From CAVTQY01 sp963736975 (GTDB taxonomy: Bacteria > Pseudomonadota > Alphaproteobacteria > Acetobacterales > Acetobacteraceae), in contig CAVTQY010000001.1 in assembly GCA_963736975.1 (NCBI GenBank), positions 2,790,001 through 2,854,000 of the forward strand: DNA of 64,000 bases, read 5' to 3'. The first letter of the stretch is position 1. Every line of letters starts with the position of its first letter. A program made the translations under genes and the position numbers. This document shows positions 39,600 to 48,729 of this stretch, piece by piece. The notes under the pieces are model-generated. The model saw only the letters and a program-made list of their open reading frames with translations, was not told the origin of the DNA and made no database searches.

Positions 39600-40619
39600 A
39601 TGGCGGCCGACGCGCTGCTCGAACTCGAAGATCTACATGTGCGCTTTCACACCGAGAGGGGCATCGCCCGGGCGGTGGAGGGGGTTTCGCTCTCGATCCG
39701 CCCGGGCGAGACGCTGGCGCTGATCGGCGAATCGGGTGCCGGCAAGTCGGTGACCGGGCTGGCGATCATGGGGCTGATTCCCGGCGGGCCGGGGGTGGAG
39801 ATCACCGGCCGCATCGCGTTTCGCGGCCAGGACGGGCAGGTGCGCGACTTGGCGCGGCTGCCGGCACGGATGCTGCGGCGGATCCGGGGCAACGAGATCG
39901 CGATGGTGTTTCAGGAGCCGATGAGCTGCTTGAACCCGGTCTATACCGTCGGCGACCAGATCGCGGATGCGGTGCGATTGCATCAGGGACGTGGCCGCGC
40001 CGAGGCGTTGAGCTTGGCTGAGGAGATGCTGGCGCGGTTGGGGATTCCCGATCCTCGGGCGCGGCTGGCGGCTTATCCGCACCAGATCTCTGGTGGTATG
40101 GCGCAGCGGGTGATGATCGCCATGGCGCTATCCTGCCGGCCAGCCCTGCTGATAGCCGATGAGCCGACCACCGCGCTGGATGTGACGGTGCAGGCGCAGC
40201 TTCTGGAGCTGATCAAGGCGCTGCAGCAGGAGATCGGGATGGCGGTGCTATTCGTCACCCACGACCTGGGCGTGGCGGCGGAGATCGCCGACCGAATCGC
40301 GGTGATGTATGCCGGGCGTGTTGTGGAGGAGGGGCCGGCGGCGGCGATCTTCGCCACGGCGCGCATGCCCTATACGGCCGGGCTGCTGGCTTCGGTGCCG
40401 CGGTTGGTGGTGGACGACCGGCCGTTGCGGTTGACGGCGATACCGGGCGAGGTGCCCAGCCCGCAGCATCATCCAGTGGGATGCGCGTTCCATCCACGCT
40501 GCCCGCATATGCGGCCGGGACTGTGCGATGCCGCGGTGCCGCCGCTGGAGCCATGCGGGACTGACCATAAGGTGCGCTGCGCGCGCTGGCGGGTCCTGAC
40601 GGGCGAGGCCGTTGGGTGA
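39600..40619 (+). CDS. dipeptide/oligopeptide-type ABC transporter ATPase (DppD-like)
   Basis: The 339-residue ABC ATPase has Walker A GESGAGKS, the Q-loop VFQEPMSCLNPV, signature ISGGMAQR, Walker B LLIADEPTTALD, the H-loop Ala-rich VTHDLGVAAEIADR, and the oligopeptide-transporter C-terminal extension (GCAFHPRCPHMRPGLC). ATG 39600 is chosen as the family N-terminus. The frame-restored SMP-30 gene would end only 4 bases upstream. No permease or binding protein is adjacent; dppABC-type genes lie at 58.2-61.6 kb. Confidence 0.92.
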   Translation: MAADALLELEDLHVRFHTERGIARAVEGVSLSIRPGETLALIGESGAGKSVTGLAIMGLIPGGPGVEITGRIAFRGQDGQVRDLARLPARMLRRIRGNEIAMVFQEPMSCLNPVYTVGDQIADAVRLHQGRGRAEALSLAEEMLARLGIPDPRARLAAYPHQISGGMAQRVMIAMALSCRPALLIADEPTTALDVTVQAQLLELIKALQQEIGMAVLFVTHDLGVAAEIADRIAVMYAGRVVEEGPAAAIFATARMPYTAGLLASVPRLVVDDRPLRLTAIPGEVPSPQHHPVGCAFHPRCPHMRPGLCDAAVPPLEPCGTDHKVRCARWRVLTGEAVG

Positions 40620-41593
40620 GCGGACCGCTGCTACGCGTCGAGGGCCTGCGCAAATGGTTCCCGGTCGGGAAGGCTGGATGGAGACGAAGGCCGGCGATGT
40701 TGCGCGCGGTCGATGGCGTGTCTTTCACCATCGATCGGGGCGAGGTGTTGGGGCTGGTCGGCGAGTCGGGGTCTGGGAAGACGACGGTCGGGCGCACCGT
40801 GCTGCGCGTGTATGAGCCGGACGACGGACGGATCGAGCTGGACGGCGTGGACATCGGGCATCTGTCGTCGCGCGCTTTGAAGCCGCATCGGCGGCGGATG
40901 CAACTGGTCTTCCAGGACCCGTTCGGTTCGCTGAATCCGCGCATGACCGTCGGCGAGGCGGTGGGCGAGCCGCTGTTGATCCAGGGGCTCGTCGCCGGAC
41001 GGGCGGCGCGGGTGGAGCGGATAGTTGCATTGTTGCGGATGGTGGGACTGCCGGCGGACGCGGTGACGCGTTATCCGCATGAATTCAGCGGGGGGCAGCG
41101 ACAGCGGATCGGCATCGCTCGCGCACTGGCGTCCGAGCCGGCGCTGTTGGTGGCGGACGAGCCGGTCTCGGCACTGGATGTTTCGATTCAGGCGCAGGTG
41201 CTGAATTTACTGCTGGACCTGAGGGGGCGGTTGGATCTGGCGATGCTGTTCATCGCGCATGACTTGGCGGTGGTGGAGCATGTGGCTGACCGCACCGCGG
41301 TGATGTATCTCGGGCGGCTGGTGGAGATTGCCGGCAGCCGGGAGCTGTGCCGGCATCCGCTGCATCCCTATACCGAGGCGTTGCTATCGGCGGTGCCGGT
41401 GCCCGAACCGGGGGCACGGCAGGCGCGGATCGTGCTGTCGGGCGAAATCCCGAGCCCGGTCAGTCCTCCGTCGGGCTGTGTTTTCCGCAACCGCTGCCGT
41501 TATGCTTTGCCGGCCTGTGCGGAGACGGTGCCGGCCTTGCGGGAAGCTGCGCCTGGGCATTGGAAGGCGTGCATCCGGGATGATGTTTTGTAG
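40616..41593 (+). CDS. dipeptide/oligopeptide-type ABC transporter ATPase (DppF-like)
   Basis: The 325-residue partner ATPase starts at GTG 40616 in GTGA overlap with the DppD-like gene. It has Walker A GESGSGKTT, Q-loop VFQDPFGSLNPR, signature FSGGQRQRIGIARAL, Walker B LLVADEPVSALD, H-loop IAHDLAVVEHVADR, and the C-terminal extension GCVFRNRCRYALPAC. Together with its neighbour it would energise a DppBC- or OppBC-type permease. It is followed after 28 bases by the second SMP-30 gene. Confidence 0.92.
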   Translation: MSGPLLRVEGLRKWFPVGKAGWRRRPAMLRAVDGVSFTIDRGEVLGLVGESGSGKTTVGRTVLRVYEPDDGRIELDGVDIGHLSSRALKPHRRRMQLVFQDPFGSLNPRMTVGEAVGEPLLIQGLVAGRAARVERIVALLRMVGLPADAVTRYPHEFSGGQRQRIGIARALASEPALLVADEPVSALDVSIQAQVLNLLLDLRGRLDLAMLFIAHDLAVVEHVADRTAVMYLGRLVEIAGSRELCRHPLHPYTEALLSAVPVPEPGARQARIVLSGEIPSPVSPPSGCVFRNRCRYALPACAETVPALREAAPGHWKACIRDDVL

Positions 41594-41621
41594 AAGGTTA
41601 TCCGGTGGGAGGAGGAAACTG

Positions 41622-42581
41622 ATGCAGGAACACGCTCTCGGCCATTTGCCCGGCACGCGCTATCCGGACCCTCGGATCGAGGCGTTGGACAAGCGGTTCA
41701 CCTACAAGCAGGGCAATGCGGCGATCGAGCGGATTGCCACCGGTTTCCGCTGGGCGGAGGGACCGGTGTTTTTCCGCGACCTCGGCTGTCTGATCTGGAG
41801 CGACATTCCGAACAACCGGATAATGCGGTGGCTGGAGGAAGACGGGCACGTGTCGGTTTTTCGTGCGCCCTCCAACTACGCCAACGGCAATACGCGCGAT
41901 TGCGAGGGGCGGCTGGTTACCTGCGAGCATGATACAAGGCGCGTTACCCGCACCGAGCATGATGGGCGGATCGTGGTGTTGGTTGATCGATTTCAAGGAA
42001 AACGGCTCAATGGGCCGAACGATGTCGTGGTGGCAGGCGACGGAGCGGTGTGGTTCACCGATCCGGGGTATGGTATAGATGGACCGTATGAGGGGCATCG
42101 CGCGGAATGCGAGCTGCCGCGCCAAGTCTATCGTTTGGATCCGGAAAGCGGCGAGGCTGCTGTTGTCGCCGACGATTTCACTCGTCCCAACGGGCTGTGC
42201 TTCTCGCCGGACGGGCGCAAGCTGTATGTGGTGGATACCGGGATCACGCATGGGGGCCCGTCGCATATCAGGGTCTTCGATGTGGACGGAAAGCGACTCG
42301 GCCAAGGGCGTGTGTTCGCGGAGGATTTTGCTCCGGGGATGACCGACGGTATTCGGGCAGATGCGGATGGGAATATCTGGGCGGCAATGGGCTGGGCTGA
42401 TGCTGGGGAAGACGGGGTGCGCTGTTATGCTCCGGATGGTGATTTGATTGGCAAGATTCATTTGCCGGAGGTTTGTGCAAATCTATGCTTCGGCGGGCGC
42501 AAGCGGGATCGGTTATTCATGTGCGCGAGTACTTCGGTCTATGCGCTGTATCTGAATGCGGAAGGGGCGCAGCGGCCTTGA
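41622..42581 (+). CDS. SMP-30/gluconolactonase family protein, GnlA/XylC-like
   Basis: The 319-residue protein has the SMP-30 fold with FRWAEGPVFFRDLGCLIWSDIPNNRI, GNTRDCEGRLVTCEHDTRRV, RLNGPNDVVVAGDGAVWFTDPGYGI, RPNGLCFSPDGRKLYVVDTG and DGIRADADGNIWAAMGW, giving the Glu, Asn and Asp metal ligands. It resembles bacterial gluconolactonases more than the shorter regucalcin-type protein at 38719. GGAGG precedes ATG 41622. It is last in the dehydrogenase-lactonase-ABC cluster, suggesting sugar-acid or lactone use. Confidence 0.88.
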   Translation: MQEHALGHLPGTRYPDPRIEALDKRFTYKQGNAAIERIATGFRWAEGPVFFRDLGCLIWSDIPNNRIMRWLEEDGHVSVFRAPSNYANGNTRDCEGRLVTCEHDTRRVTRTEHDGRIVVLVDRFQGKRLNGPNDVVVAGDGAVWFTDPGYGIDGPYEGHRAECELPRQVYRLDPESGEAAVVADDFTRPNGLCFSPDGRKLYVVDTGITHGGPSHIRVFDVDGKRLGQGRVFAEDFAPGMTDGIRADADGNIWAAMGWADAGEDGVRCYAPDGDLIGKIHLPEVCANLCFGGRKRDRLFMCASTSVYALYLNAEGAQRP

Positions 42582-42605
42582 GCGAAGGCGATTGCTGATC
42601 CGACT

Positions 42606-43019
42606 CTAGGTTAACGGTGGTGGGCCCCTTTCCCCGCCCCCTCCCGCAAGGGGAGGGGAGAAGGTTTCGGTTAGGGTGCGCTCTATGGTTGCGATGCTGA
42701 ACGGTTTGGTCAACATGGCGGTGTTGGCGAAGCGGGGAGGCAGCATCGACGCGTCGTAGCCAGTTGCGAAGACTATCGGCAATCCTTTTGCCAAGAGTTC
42801 GTCGGCGACGGCGTAGGAGAACCCCCCGTTCAGGCTGACATCCAACACCGCGCCGTCCAGGGCTTCCGACTGCGCCAGGGCGAGCGCCTGATCCGCGCGA
42901 GCGACCGGACCGACTGCCTTTCCGCCGAGATCCTCGATTATCTGCACCATGACAAGTGAGGGCAGATACTCGTCCTCGACGACGAGAATACGCTGTCCGT
43001 TCAGCACCGCAGCCGTCAC
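42606..43019 (-). CDS. single-domain response regulator
   Basis: The 137-residue receiver domain has the acidic pair in RILVVEDEYLPS, the phosphoacceptor Asp in DGAVLDVSL, the conserved Thr/Ala region IVFATGYDA and the Lys in MLTKPFS. There is no output domain, so it would act by protein contact or on a partner kinase. GTG 43019 is chosen because it overlaps the stop of the frame-restored kinase (43016-43018). The last 17 residues (SPPLAGGGGERGPPP...) are read from the dispersed repeat in a different frame from that used in MnmE, PurD and the pseudouridine synthase. Confidence 0.88.
   Translation of the reverse strand: MTAAVLNGQRILVVEDEYLPSLVMVQIIEDLGGKAVGPVARADQALALAQSEALDGAVLDVSLNGGFSYAVADELLAKGLPIVFATGYDASMLPPRFANTAMLTKPFSIATIERTLTETFSPPLAGGGGERGPPPLT
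42621..42666 (-). repeat. GC-rich palindromic repeat at the 3' end of the response regulator gene
   Basis: The minus strand reads CTCCCCTCCCCTTGCGGGAG followed by GGGGCGGGGAAAGGGG in type. It forms the last codons of the response regulator and its stop lies at its edge. Confidence 0.85.
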
Positions 43020-44375
43020 CGCTCTCCTCCGTCCGGCGAGAGAGGCAACTCCAACCGGCATACCGCACCGTCAGGATGAAAGGTCAGCGCCGCAGTGCCA
43101 CCAAGGATATGCGGCACGCTGCCTTCGATCACCCGTGAGCCGAAGCCTCTTAGTGGATGGGTATTTTCGATGCGGACGCCATATTCGCGCCAATCAAAGA
43201 TCAGGGTACTGCCTGCCGTTCCGCGGCTCCGTGCGCCAGGCGATTTCGACCTGGCCGTTTTCCGCTTGGAGTGCGCCGTATTTGATCGCGTTACTGGTGA
43301 GTTCGTGGACCGTCATCGACAAGGCCTGCGCATCACCCGGAGAGAGATGCACGGCAGGCCCGCTGCTGGAGTAGTTGGCGCCTTCGCTCGCGCCGGCCGC
43401 GGCCAGCTCGAAGCGGATGATGCTGTCCAGTGCCACCACATCCGACGGGCTCTTGACCAGCAGATCCTGGGCACGCGCAAGCGCGGCAAGCCGCGCCTCA
43501 TAGGCGCCGAAGAACTCGTCAAGCGTACGGTTGCCGCGTCTTGTCTGGAGGGCGAGCGCCTGCACGTTGTTGAGGATATTCTTGACCCGGTGCTGCAATT
43601 CCCCCATCAGCGCCTGTTGCCGCATCTCGGCCCGGCGTTGCTCGGTGATGTCGCGGATGGTCAGCAGAACAAGGTTCTGATGATCGAGACGACGCCCGTT
43701 GAGCAGCATGATACGCGGACCGATGGCAGCGAAACTGTGCTTCACCTCAAAATCATCGAATGCCGTGTGCTCCGGGAGGATGGTTTCCAACAGGTGGCGC
43801 AAAGCGGGAATGTCCCACTGCCGATTATCAAGTTCGTAAATGTGCCGGCCAACGATCTCCTCCGGCCGGACCCTGAAGTGCTCGTAGAAGCTGCTGTTGG
43901 CCGAATGAACACGCAGGTCCCGATAGAGGACCAGGAGAGCCTCGCGCACGCTGTCGATCAGGTTGTCGATGAACTCCTTATGGCCTTCGAGCGTGAATTT
44001 CAGGTGCTCGTGCTCAGTCACGTCGGTGAAGACGAGCACGATGGCGTGGGTTGCATCCTGGCGCCGCACGGGGATCGCATTGAGCAGCATCGTGCGCCGG
44101 CCGATCGTCTCGAACGCGTGCTCGACCCGATAGTCCTCAAGGTTGGGCCCCTTATCCAGCAGATTTGCGAGAAGACGGCGAAGCTCAGGGATGTCCCACT
44201 GGCCGTTGCCGAGTTCGTAAACCGGCCGGCCAACCGTTTCGGCGTATGTCACGCCGAACTGACGGCAGAACGCTGGGTTGGCGAGCTCTACCCGCAGAGT
44301 CCCGTCGAGAACCAGGAGCGGGTGAGCGATCGCCTCGACGATCGCCTGCCGGTCGGAGGTGGGTGTGCCGGACAT
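43016..44375 (-). CDS. HWE/HisKA_2-type sensor kinase with two PAS domains, frameshifted near the end
   Basis: From ATG 44375 two PAS-like domains in tandem carry matching blocks (GRPVYELGNGQWDIPELRRLL and GRHIYELDNRQWDIPALRHLL). They are followed by the phosphoacceptor region GELQHRVKNILNNVQALA and the ATP-binding start TVHELTSNAIKYGALQ, as in HWE/HisKA_2 kinases. The uninterrupted frame stops at 43194 in the middle of the ATPase domain. The adjacent frame gives the expected end (LIFDWREYGV, GFGSRVIEGSVPHILGG) to a TGA at 43016-43018. A one-base shift near 43205 is likely. It is coupled to the response regulator. It is cytoplasmic, with no membrane segment. Confidence 0.82.
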
Positions 44376-44535
44376 CCTGGGGTCTGCTCCGCGGATCGGG
44401 CCTTCAGCGCCGGGTGGCGCGCGCCTGGAGCCGGACCGTTCGCCGTGTGCGCGGAGAGACCTTTGGCTGACCACCGTGGGCCGGCAACGCTACGTCGAAG
44501 GTTGAGGTTTCCTGGTCAGGCGTTCACATCGGGGC

Positions 44536-44955
44536 TCAGCCAGCCTGGTTGCGCGCGCGCACACCCCGTTCGATCGCGGTCGCGATCAGCGGGTCGAGAT
44601 GCAGCTCGGTGCGGATGAATTCCAGCATTTCCAGGCATTCCCGGACGGTGACTTCGTCCGCGGCAACGACCTCACACGCCAGCGCATAAGCGGTTTCCCG
44701 CATTTTTGGATTGAGGGCGACGCGAATGAGCCCGGCGGCGTGGCGCAGTCCCTCCTCCTCATTCAGCAGGCTGACCGTGGTTTCCGTGGCTGTCCGAAGC
44801 TGCTCGCTCGAGAAGTCGCGAAAAGCCGGCAAGGTCTGCACGAGGCCGGCCATGACCCCGATCTCCCGGTCGGTCATCCTGCCATCGGCGGCGGCGACGA
44901 GGACCATAGTACAAACGAGCGCCTCCGGCGCATCGAGTTCGGCGAGGGTCGGCAT
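44536..44955 (-). CDS. TerB-family (tellurite resistance-like) protein
   Basis: From ATG 44955 the 139-residue protein is an all-helical TerB-like domain: ALVCTMVLVAAADGRMTDREIGVMAGLVQTLPAF and a second half ACEVVAADEVTVRECLEMLEFIRTELHLD. The acidic AADG..TDRE pattern corresponds to the metal-binding region of TerB. Such stand-alone proteins are common and their role is unknown; true tellurite resistance would need TerC/TerD, which are absent. It lies 53 bases downstream of the helicase gene. Confidence 0.75.
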   Translation of the reverse strand: MPTLAELDAPEALVCTMVLVAAADGRMTDREIGVMAGLVQTLPAFRDFSSEQLRTATETTVSLLNEEEGLRHAAGLIRVALNPKMRETAYALACEVVAADEVTVRECLEMLEFIRTELHLDPLIATAIERGVRARNQAG

Positions 44956-45007
44956 CGGCAACAACTCCGTGGCGTTCAGCGGAGGGTGCTGGAGGCGGAC
45001 ACCGCAT

Positions 45008-47872
45008 TCAAGCGGGCTGCGCGGCCTCTGACAGGAAGTTGCGCGTTTCGTTGACTGCCTGCGCCAGACCCACCCGCCGCACGACAACGCCCGCGGGGAA
45101 GGCGGATAAGAGCCGCGCCGGTGTCTGCCTGTCGAGCAGCACGAAGACGCCGCGATCGGTCGCTCGCCGGATCAGCCGCCCGAAGGCCTGCCGCAGCCGG
45201 AGCCGCGCCACCCGGTCGTCGTATCCTTTCGGATCGCCGGCCGAGAGGTGAACACGGCGCTCGCGATGCAGAATGTCGGGGCGCGCCCAGGGCACCTTTT
45301 CGAACACCACCAGCCGGAGCGCGCGACCGGGCACGTCCACCCCGTCGCGCATCGCGTCGGTGCCGAGCAGGCAGCTCTCTTCCTCGGTGCGGAAGACATC
45401 GACCAGCGTGGCGTTGTCCATTGCATCGACATGCTGGGCGTAGAGCGGGAGGCCGGCGTCCTCCAGCGCCGGTGCGATCCGCTCATGCACCGCAATCAGG
45501 CGGCGGATCGCGGTAAACAGGCCGAGCGCGCCGCCGCCAGCAGCGACGAACAGCGAACGATAAGCGGCAGCCAAGGCGGCGATGTTGCCGGCGGCAACGT
45601 CCGTGACGATGAAGGCCCGCGTCTGCGCCGCATAGTCGAACGGGCTCGCCACCGCCGCGCGGACGGCCGGCGAGGGCAGGTGATGGGCGCCGATGCGCGC
45701 CTCCGCCGCCGCCCAGGCCGCTTCCTGGTCGGTATCGCCGGAGTCCCGCAGCGTTGCGGATGTTACCAGCAATCCTTGCGCCGGCGCGGCCAGAGTCATT
45801 GCGAACGGTACGGTGGGATCGAGCCAATGCCGGTGCAGCCCGACGTCATGATCTCTTGGCCGGTCTGAGCCTCCGCGCCGGTCGAGCCGGATGAACATTA
45901 TGGCACTCGGCCGGATGCCCGGTTCCGGTGGGGGGTCGGCCAAGCCGCGCAGTATCGTCAGCCAGGAGTTAAGCGGAGCCAAGCCGCGGCGGTGGATCGA
46001 GCGGCAGGCCGCCTCGATGCGGTTCCGGGTAGCGCTGTCGAGGTCCTCGGCTTCGTCGTCCAGCCGGGCGGCGAGCCGGTCGCGCAGGACCTCCAGGGGG
46101 TCGGCGATGCGCACGAAAGCGCGGCCGAGCAGCATCGCGGCTCCGGCCAGCTCGGGCAGCGGTTCGAAGAGGTCGCATTCGAGCGCTGCGGCCGGACCGC
46201 CGGTGTCGTCGCCAGGAACGCGCGCCAGCACCTGCCGGCGCAGCAGGCGGAGGAACGCCTCGGTCTGGTTCGGTCGGCCGGCATCGAGGCCGGCCAGTTC
46301 CGGGCCGTCCTCCGCGAGCCGCATCGCCCAACCGGGCGAGGGGAGCGCGCGGGCCGCCTGCAGCGCGGCATCCAGCATCGTCTCCAGCGATGGATGTCTG
46401 GCGACCAACTCGTCCAGCCGCCGTCGGAGCCCGCGCGCCCGCGACCGGCCGCCCTCGGCACCCAACAGCCAGCGGCGCAGCTCGGCGGTCTCGACACCTG
46501 ACAACACGGCCGCGAAGGCGCCGTCGGCCGCATCGAACAGGTGATGGCCTTCGTCGAATACATAACGGCTGGGCACGGCGGCTTCGTCGAGCCCGCCCCA
46601 GGCAGCCTGAGTCATGACCAGGGCATGGTTCGCGACCACAAGCTCGGCGGTGCGGGCGCGGCGGATCGTGTGCTCGACGAAGCAGCGGCGCCAATGCGGA
46701 CAAGCTGCGTGGATGCACTCGCCGCGGCGGTCCGCGAGCGCGAGAATTGTGCCGGTGCCGAACAGCTCGCCCATCCAGCCGGGCAGGTCGCCGCCTTGGA
46801 TGTCGCCGTCCCGTGTGGCGAGTGCCCAGCGGGCGATCAGACCGAGCGGAATGACGGAGGTTGGGATCAACCCAGTGGTGGCCGGGGTCAGCGCGTCCTC
46901 AAGGTTCAGCAGGCAGAGATAGTTCTCGCGGCCTTTGCGCACGACCACGCGGCGGCGGCGTTCGGTGGGATCAGGATACAGCCGGGCGAGCTCGGCATCG
47001 ATCTGCCGCTGCAAATGCCGGGTGAAGGTGCTGATCCAGACGCTGCCGCGGTTCTTTTCGGCCCACAGGCTGGCAGGGGCGATATAGCCGAGGGTCTTGC
47101 CGGTGCCGGTGCCGGCTTCAGCCAGCACGAGGTGCGGATCGCCTCGGGTTTCACGCGGGCTGAAAGCGGCGGCGGCGGCACCCGCGTAATCGGACTGCCC
47201 GGGGCGCTGCTCGGCCTGGGATCCCAGCATGATGGCGAGCCGGCGGCGCGCTTCCGCTTCCGGGACCGGATGGGCGGCGGGCGGAGGCATTGGCGCGACC
47301 TCCTCCCATTCCGGCAGGCGTTTCCAGACTTTCAGCGCCTGTGATGAGGGAGGGGCATCACGCTGGCCGAGCGCGGCCAGGACGAAGGGTGCCCAGCCCC
47401 AGCCGGCGCGGGCCATGCGGGAGGCGAGTCCGGCCGCGTCGCGGTTCAGCAGGAGGTCGCGTCCCGCGGCGAGCTGCCGCAGCAGCCAGGCGGTGATGTC
47501 GGGCAGCACGGCCGCTTCGGCTTCCGGGCCGCTGCGGGGCAGATCGAGGTCGAGCGCCAGGCACATTCCGCGCGGCGTGGGGGTCGCGGCGCGGGCCGGG
47601 AAGACGAATGCGAACAGCTCGAGCAGATCGAGGTGCGGTCCGGGTCGCAGGCCGAGGCGACGGAAGGTGGCGGGAGCGTGCACGACGAGGGGGGGCGCCA
47701 TGCCGGTCAGCCGCGCGGCCGCTTGGTCGGCGGGCAGCGCCATCACCTCTCCATCCTGGGTCAGGATTGCCGCCCGGCCGTGGCCCGCCACGAGAGCGGG
47801 CACGTCGGGCAGCAGGATCGAAGCGGTCAGCGGCGAGGGCTCAGGGCGCGGCACCCGCTCATTATACCGCAC
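45008..47872 (-). CDS. DinG/XPD-type iron-sulfur DNA helicase
   Basis: The 954-residue protein is a superfamily 2 helicase. A roughly 240-residue N-terminal extension of unknown role is followed by Walker A AEAGTGTGKT (251-260). Cys320, Cys386, Cys391 and Cys397 fit a 4Fe-4S cluster. The DEGH box is at 440-443, and the C-terminal helicase half has LLGTDAMRDGVDVPG and the QAFGRLIRR motif. DinG-type helicases resolve R-loops and D-loops in repair. The start is GTG 47872, or possibly GTG 47854. No LexA-type operator was recognised upstream. Confidence 0.9.
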   Translation of the reverse strand: MRYNERVPRPEPSPLTASILLPDVPALVAGHGRAAILTQDGEVMALPADQAAARLTGMAPPLVVHAPATFRRLGLRPGPHLDLLELFAFVFPARAATPTPRGMCLALDLDLPRSGPEAEAAVLPDITAWLLRQLAAGRDLLLNRDAAGLASRMARAGWGWAPFVLAALGQRDAPPSSQALKVWKRLPEWEEVAPMPPPAAHPVPEAEARRRLAIMLGSQAEQRPGQSDYAGAAAAAFSPRETRGDPHLVLAEAGTGTGKTLGYIAPASLWAEKNRGSVWISTFTRHLQRQIDAELARLYPDPTERRRRVVVRKGRENYLCLLNLEDALTPATTGLIPTSVIPLGLIARWALATRDGDIQGGDLPGWMGELFGTGTILALADRRGECIHAACPHWRRCFVEHTIRRARTAELVVANHALVMTQAAWGGLDEAAVPSRYVFDEGHHLFDAADGAFAAVLSGVETAELRRWLLGAEGGRSRARGLRRRLDELVARHPSLETMLDAALQAARALPSPGWAMRLAEDGPELAGLDAGRPNQTEAFLRLLRRQVLARVPGDDTGGPAAALECDLFEPLPELAGAAMLLGRAFVRIADPLEVLRDRLAARLDDEAEDLDSATRNRIEAACRSIHRRGLAPLNSWLTILRGLADPPPEPGIRPSAIMFIRLDRRGGSDRPRDHDVGLHRHWLDPTVPFAMTLAAPAQGLLVTSATLRDSGDTDQEAAWAAAEARIGAHHLPSPAVRAAVASPFDYAAQTRAFIVTDVAAGNIAALAAAYRSLFVAAGGGALGLFTAIRRLIAVHERIAPALEDAGLPLYAQHVDAMDNATLVDVFRTEEESCLLGTDAMRDGVDVPGRALRLVVFEKVPWARPDILHRERRVHLSAGDPKGYDDRVARLRLRQAFGRLIRRATDRGVFVLLDRQTPARLLSAFPAGVVVRRVGLAQAVNETRNFLSEAAQPA

Positions 47873-47924
47873 CCTGGTGCGGCGTGGTTAACGGATCCGG
47901 CTCGTACCGCGGGGGGCCGAACCC

Positions 47925-48551
47925 CTATTTCTTGTTGCTGTTGTTTTTATTGTTGTTTGTGTAGTTAAATGCCTGCATCTTATCGAGCTGATTCTGCGTC
48001 GCATCGGGCATCAACACCTTGTTGTCGGCGTTGAGCTTGGCGTCGCCGAACACCAGCCGGTCCCAGGGCACCACGGTCTTCTTATTGTCGGTGCTGACCA
48101 CCACTTGCAGTTGCCCGTTCTGGGACGCCAAGACGTCATCCACACTGCCGACCTTCTTGTCGTCCTTGTTGTAGATATTAGTCCCGATCAGCTTGCTGAT
48201 CCGCACAGCGCCATTGTCGGCCAGCAGCGGGTTGCGTTGCGAGGGTGGTATCCCGGTGGGGTTGATGGTGGCGGTCCCGATCGGGGCGTTTGCGCCGGAG
48301 GGCGGTGCGGCTTGCGTGCTGGCCGAGGTGTCCGTTGCCGGCGGGTTTGTCGCTTGCGGATTTGCGGGCTGGGGATTTGCGGCGGCGGTTTTTGCAGCCG
48401 GCACATTCGCCGGCGGCGTCTGCGCGGCGGTCTTGGAGTTGTTCGTGGCGGCATTGTCCTGCGGGTTGGCCGCGTTCGTCGTTTGCGCGGAGGCCGACCC
48501 GAATCCGAGCGCGAGTGTCACGGCAATGGCAGCTAGCATTTGGCTCTTCAT
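47925..48551 (-). CDS. exported PRC-barrel domain protein
   Basis: From ATG 48551 the 208-residue protein has a signal peptide (ending GSASA-Q), an Ala/Pro/Asn/Thr-rich linker, and a C-terminal PRC-barrel (ISKLIGTNIYNKDDKKVGSVDDVLASQNGQLQVVVS, KTVVPWDRLVFG), ending in an unusual Asn/Lys run. PRC-barrel proteins of this type occur in many alphaproteobacteria and may bind other envelope proteins; no function is established. It diverges from the binding-protein gene. Confidence 0.78.
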   Translation of the reverse strand: MKSQMLAAIAVTLALGFGSASAQTTNAANPQDNAATNNSKTAAQTPPANVPAAKTAAANPQPANPQATNPPATDTSASTQAAPPSGANAPIGTATINPTGIPPSQRNPLLADNGAVRISKLIGTNIYNKDDKKVGSVDDVLASQNGQLQVVVSTDNKKTVVPWDRLVFGDAKLNADNKVLMPDATQNQLDKMQAFNYTNNNKNNSNKK

Positions 48552-48729
48552 CGATTTGTTCCTCACCGTCACTGGCTTTGCGAAGAAAGCGGCTCGGTCC
48601 GCGGCTGGTTCCGCGCTCAGCGGGGTGTGAACATTCATTTGGGCGCGAGCGGCAGCAAGCGAGTCACCCACCTGGACAAGCGTCAGACGGGGATTGCATA
48701 TCGTCCCGATCAGAAACCGGGAGATCTCC

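Noticed and set aside
47880..47924. LexA-type operator before the DinG-type helicase
   Set aside because: No GTTC-N7-GTTC or GAAC-N7-GAAC pair was found in the short upstream region.
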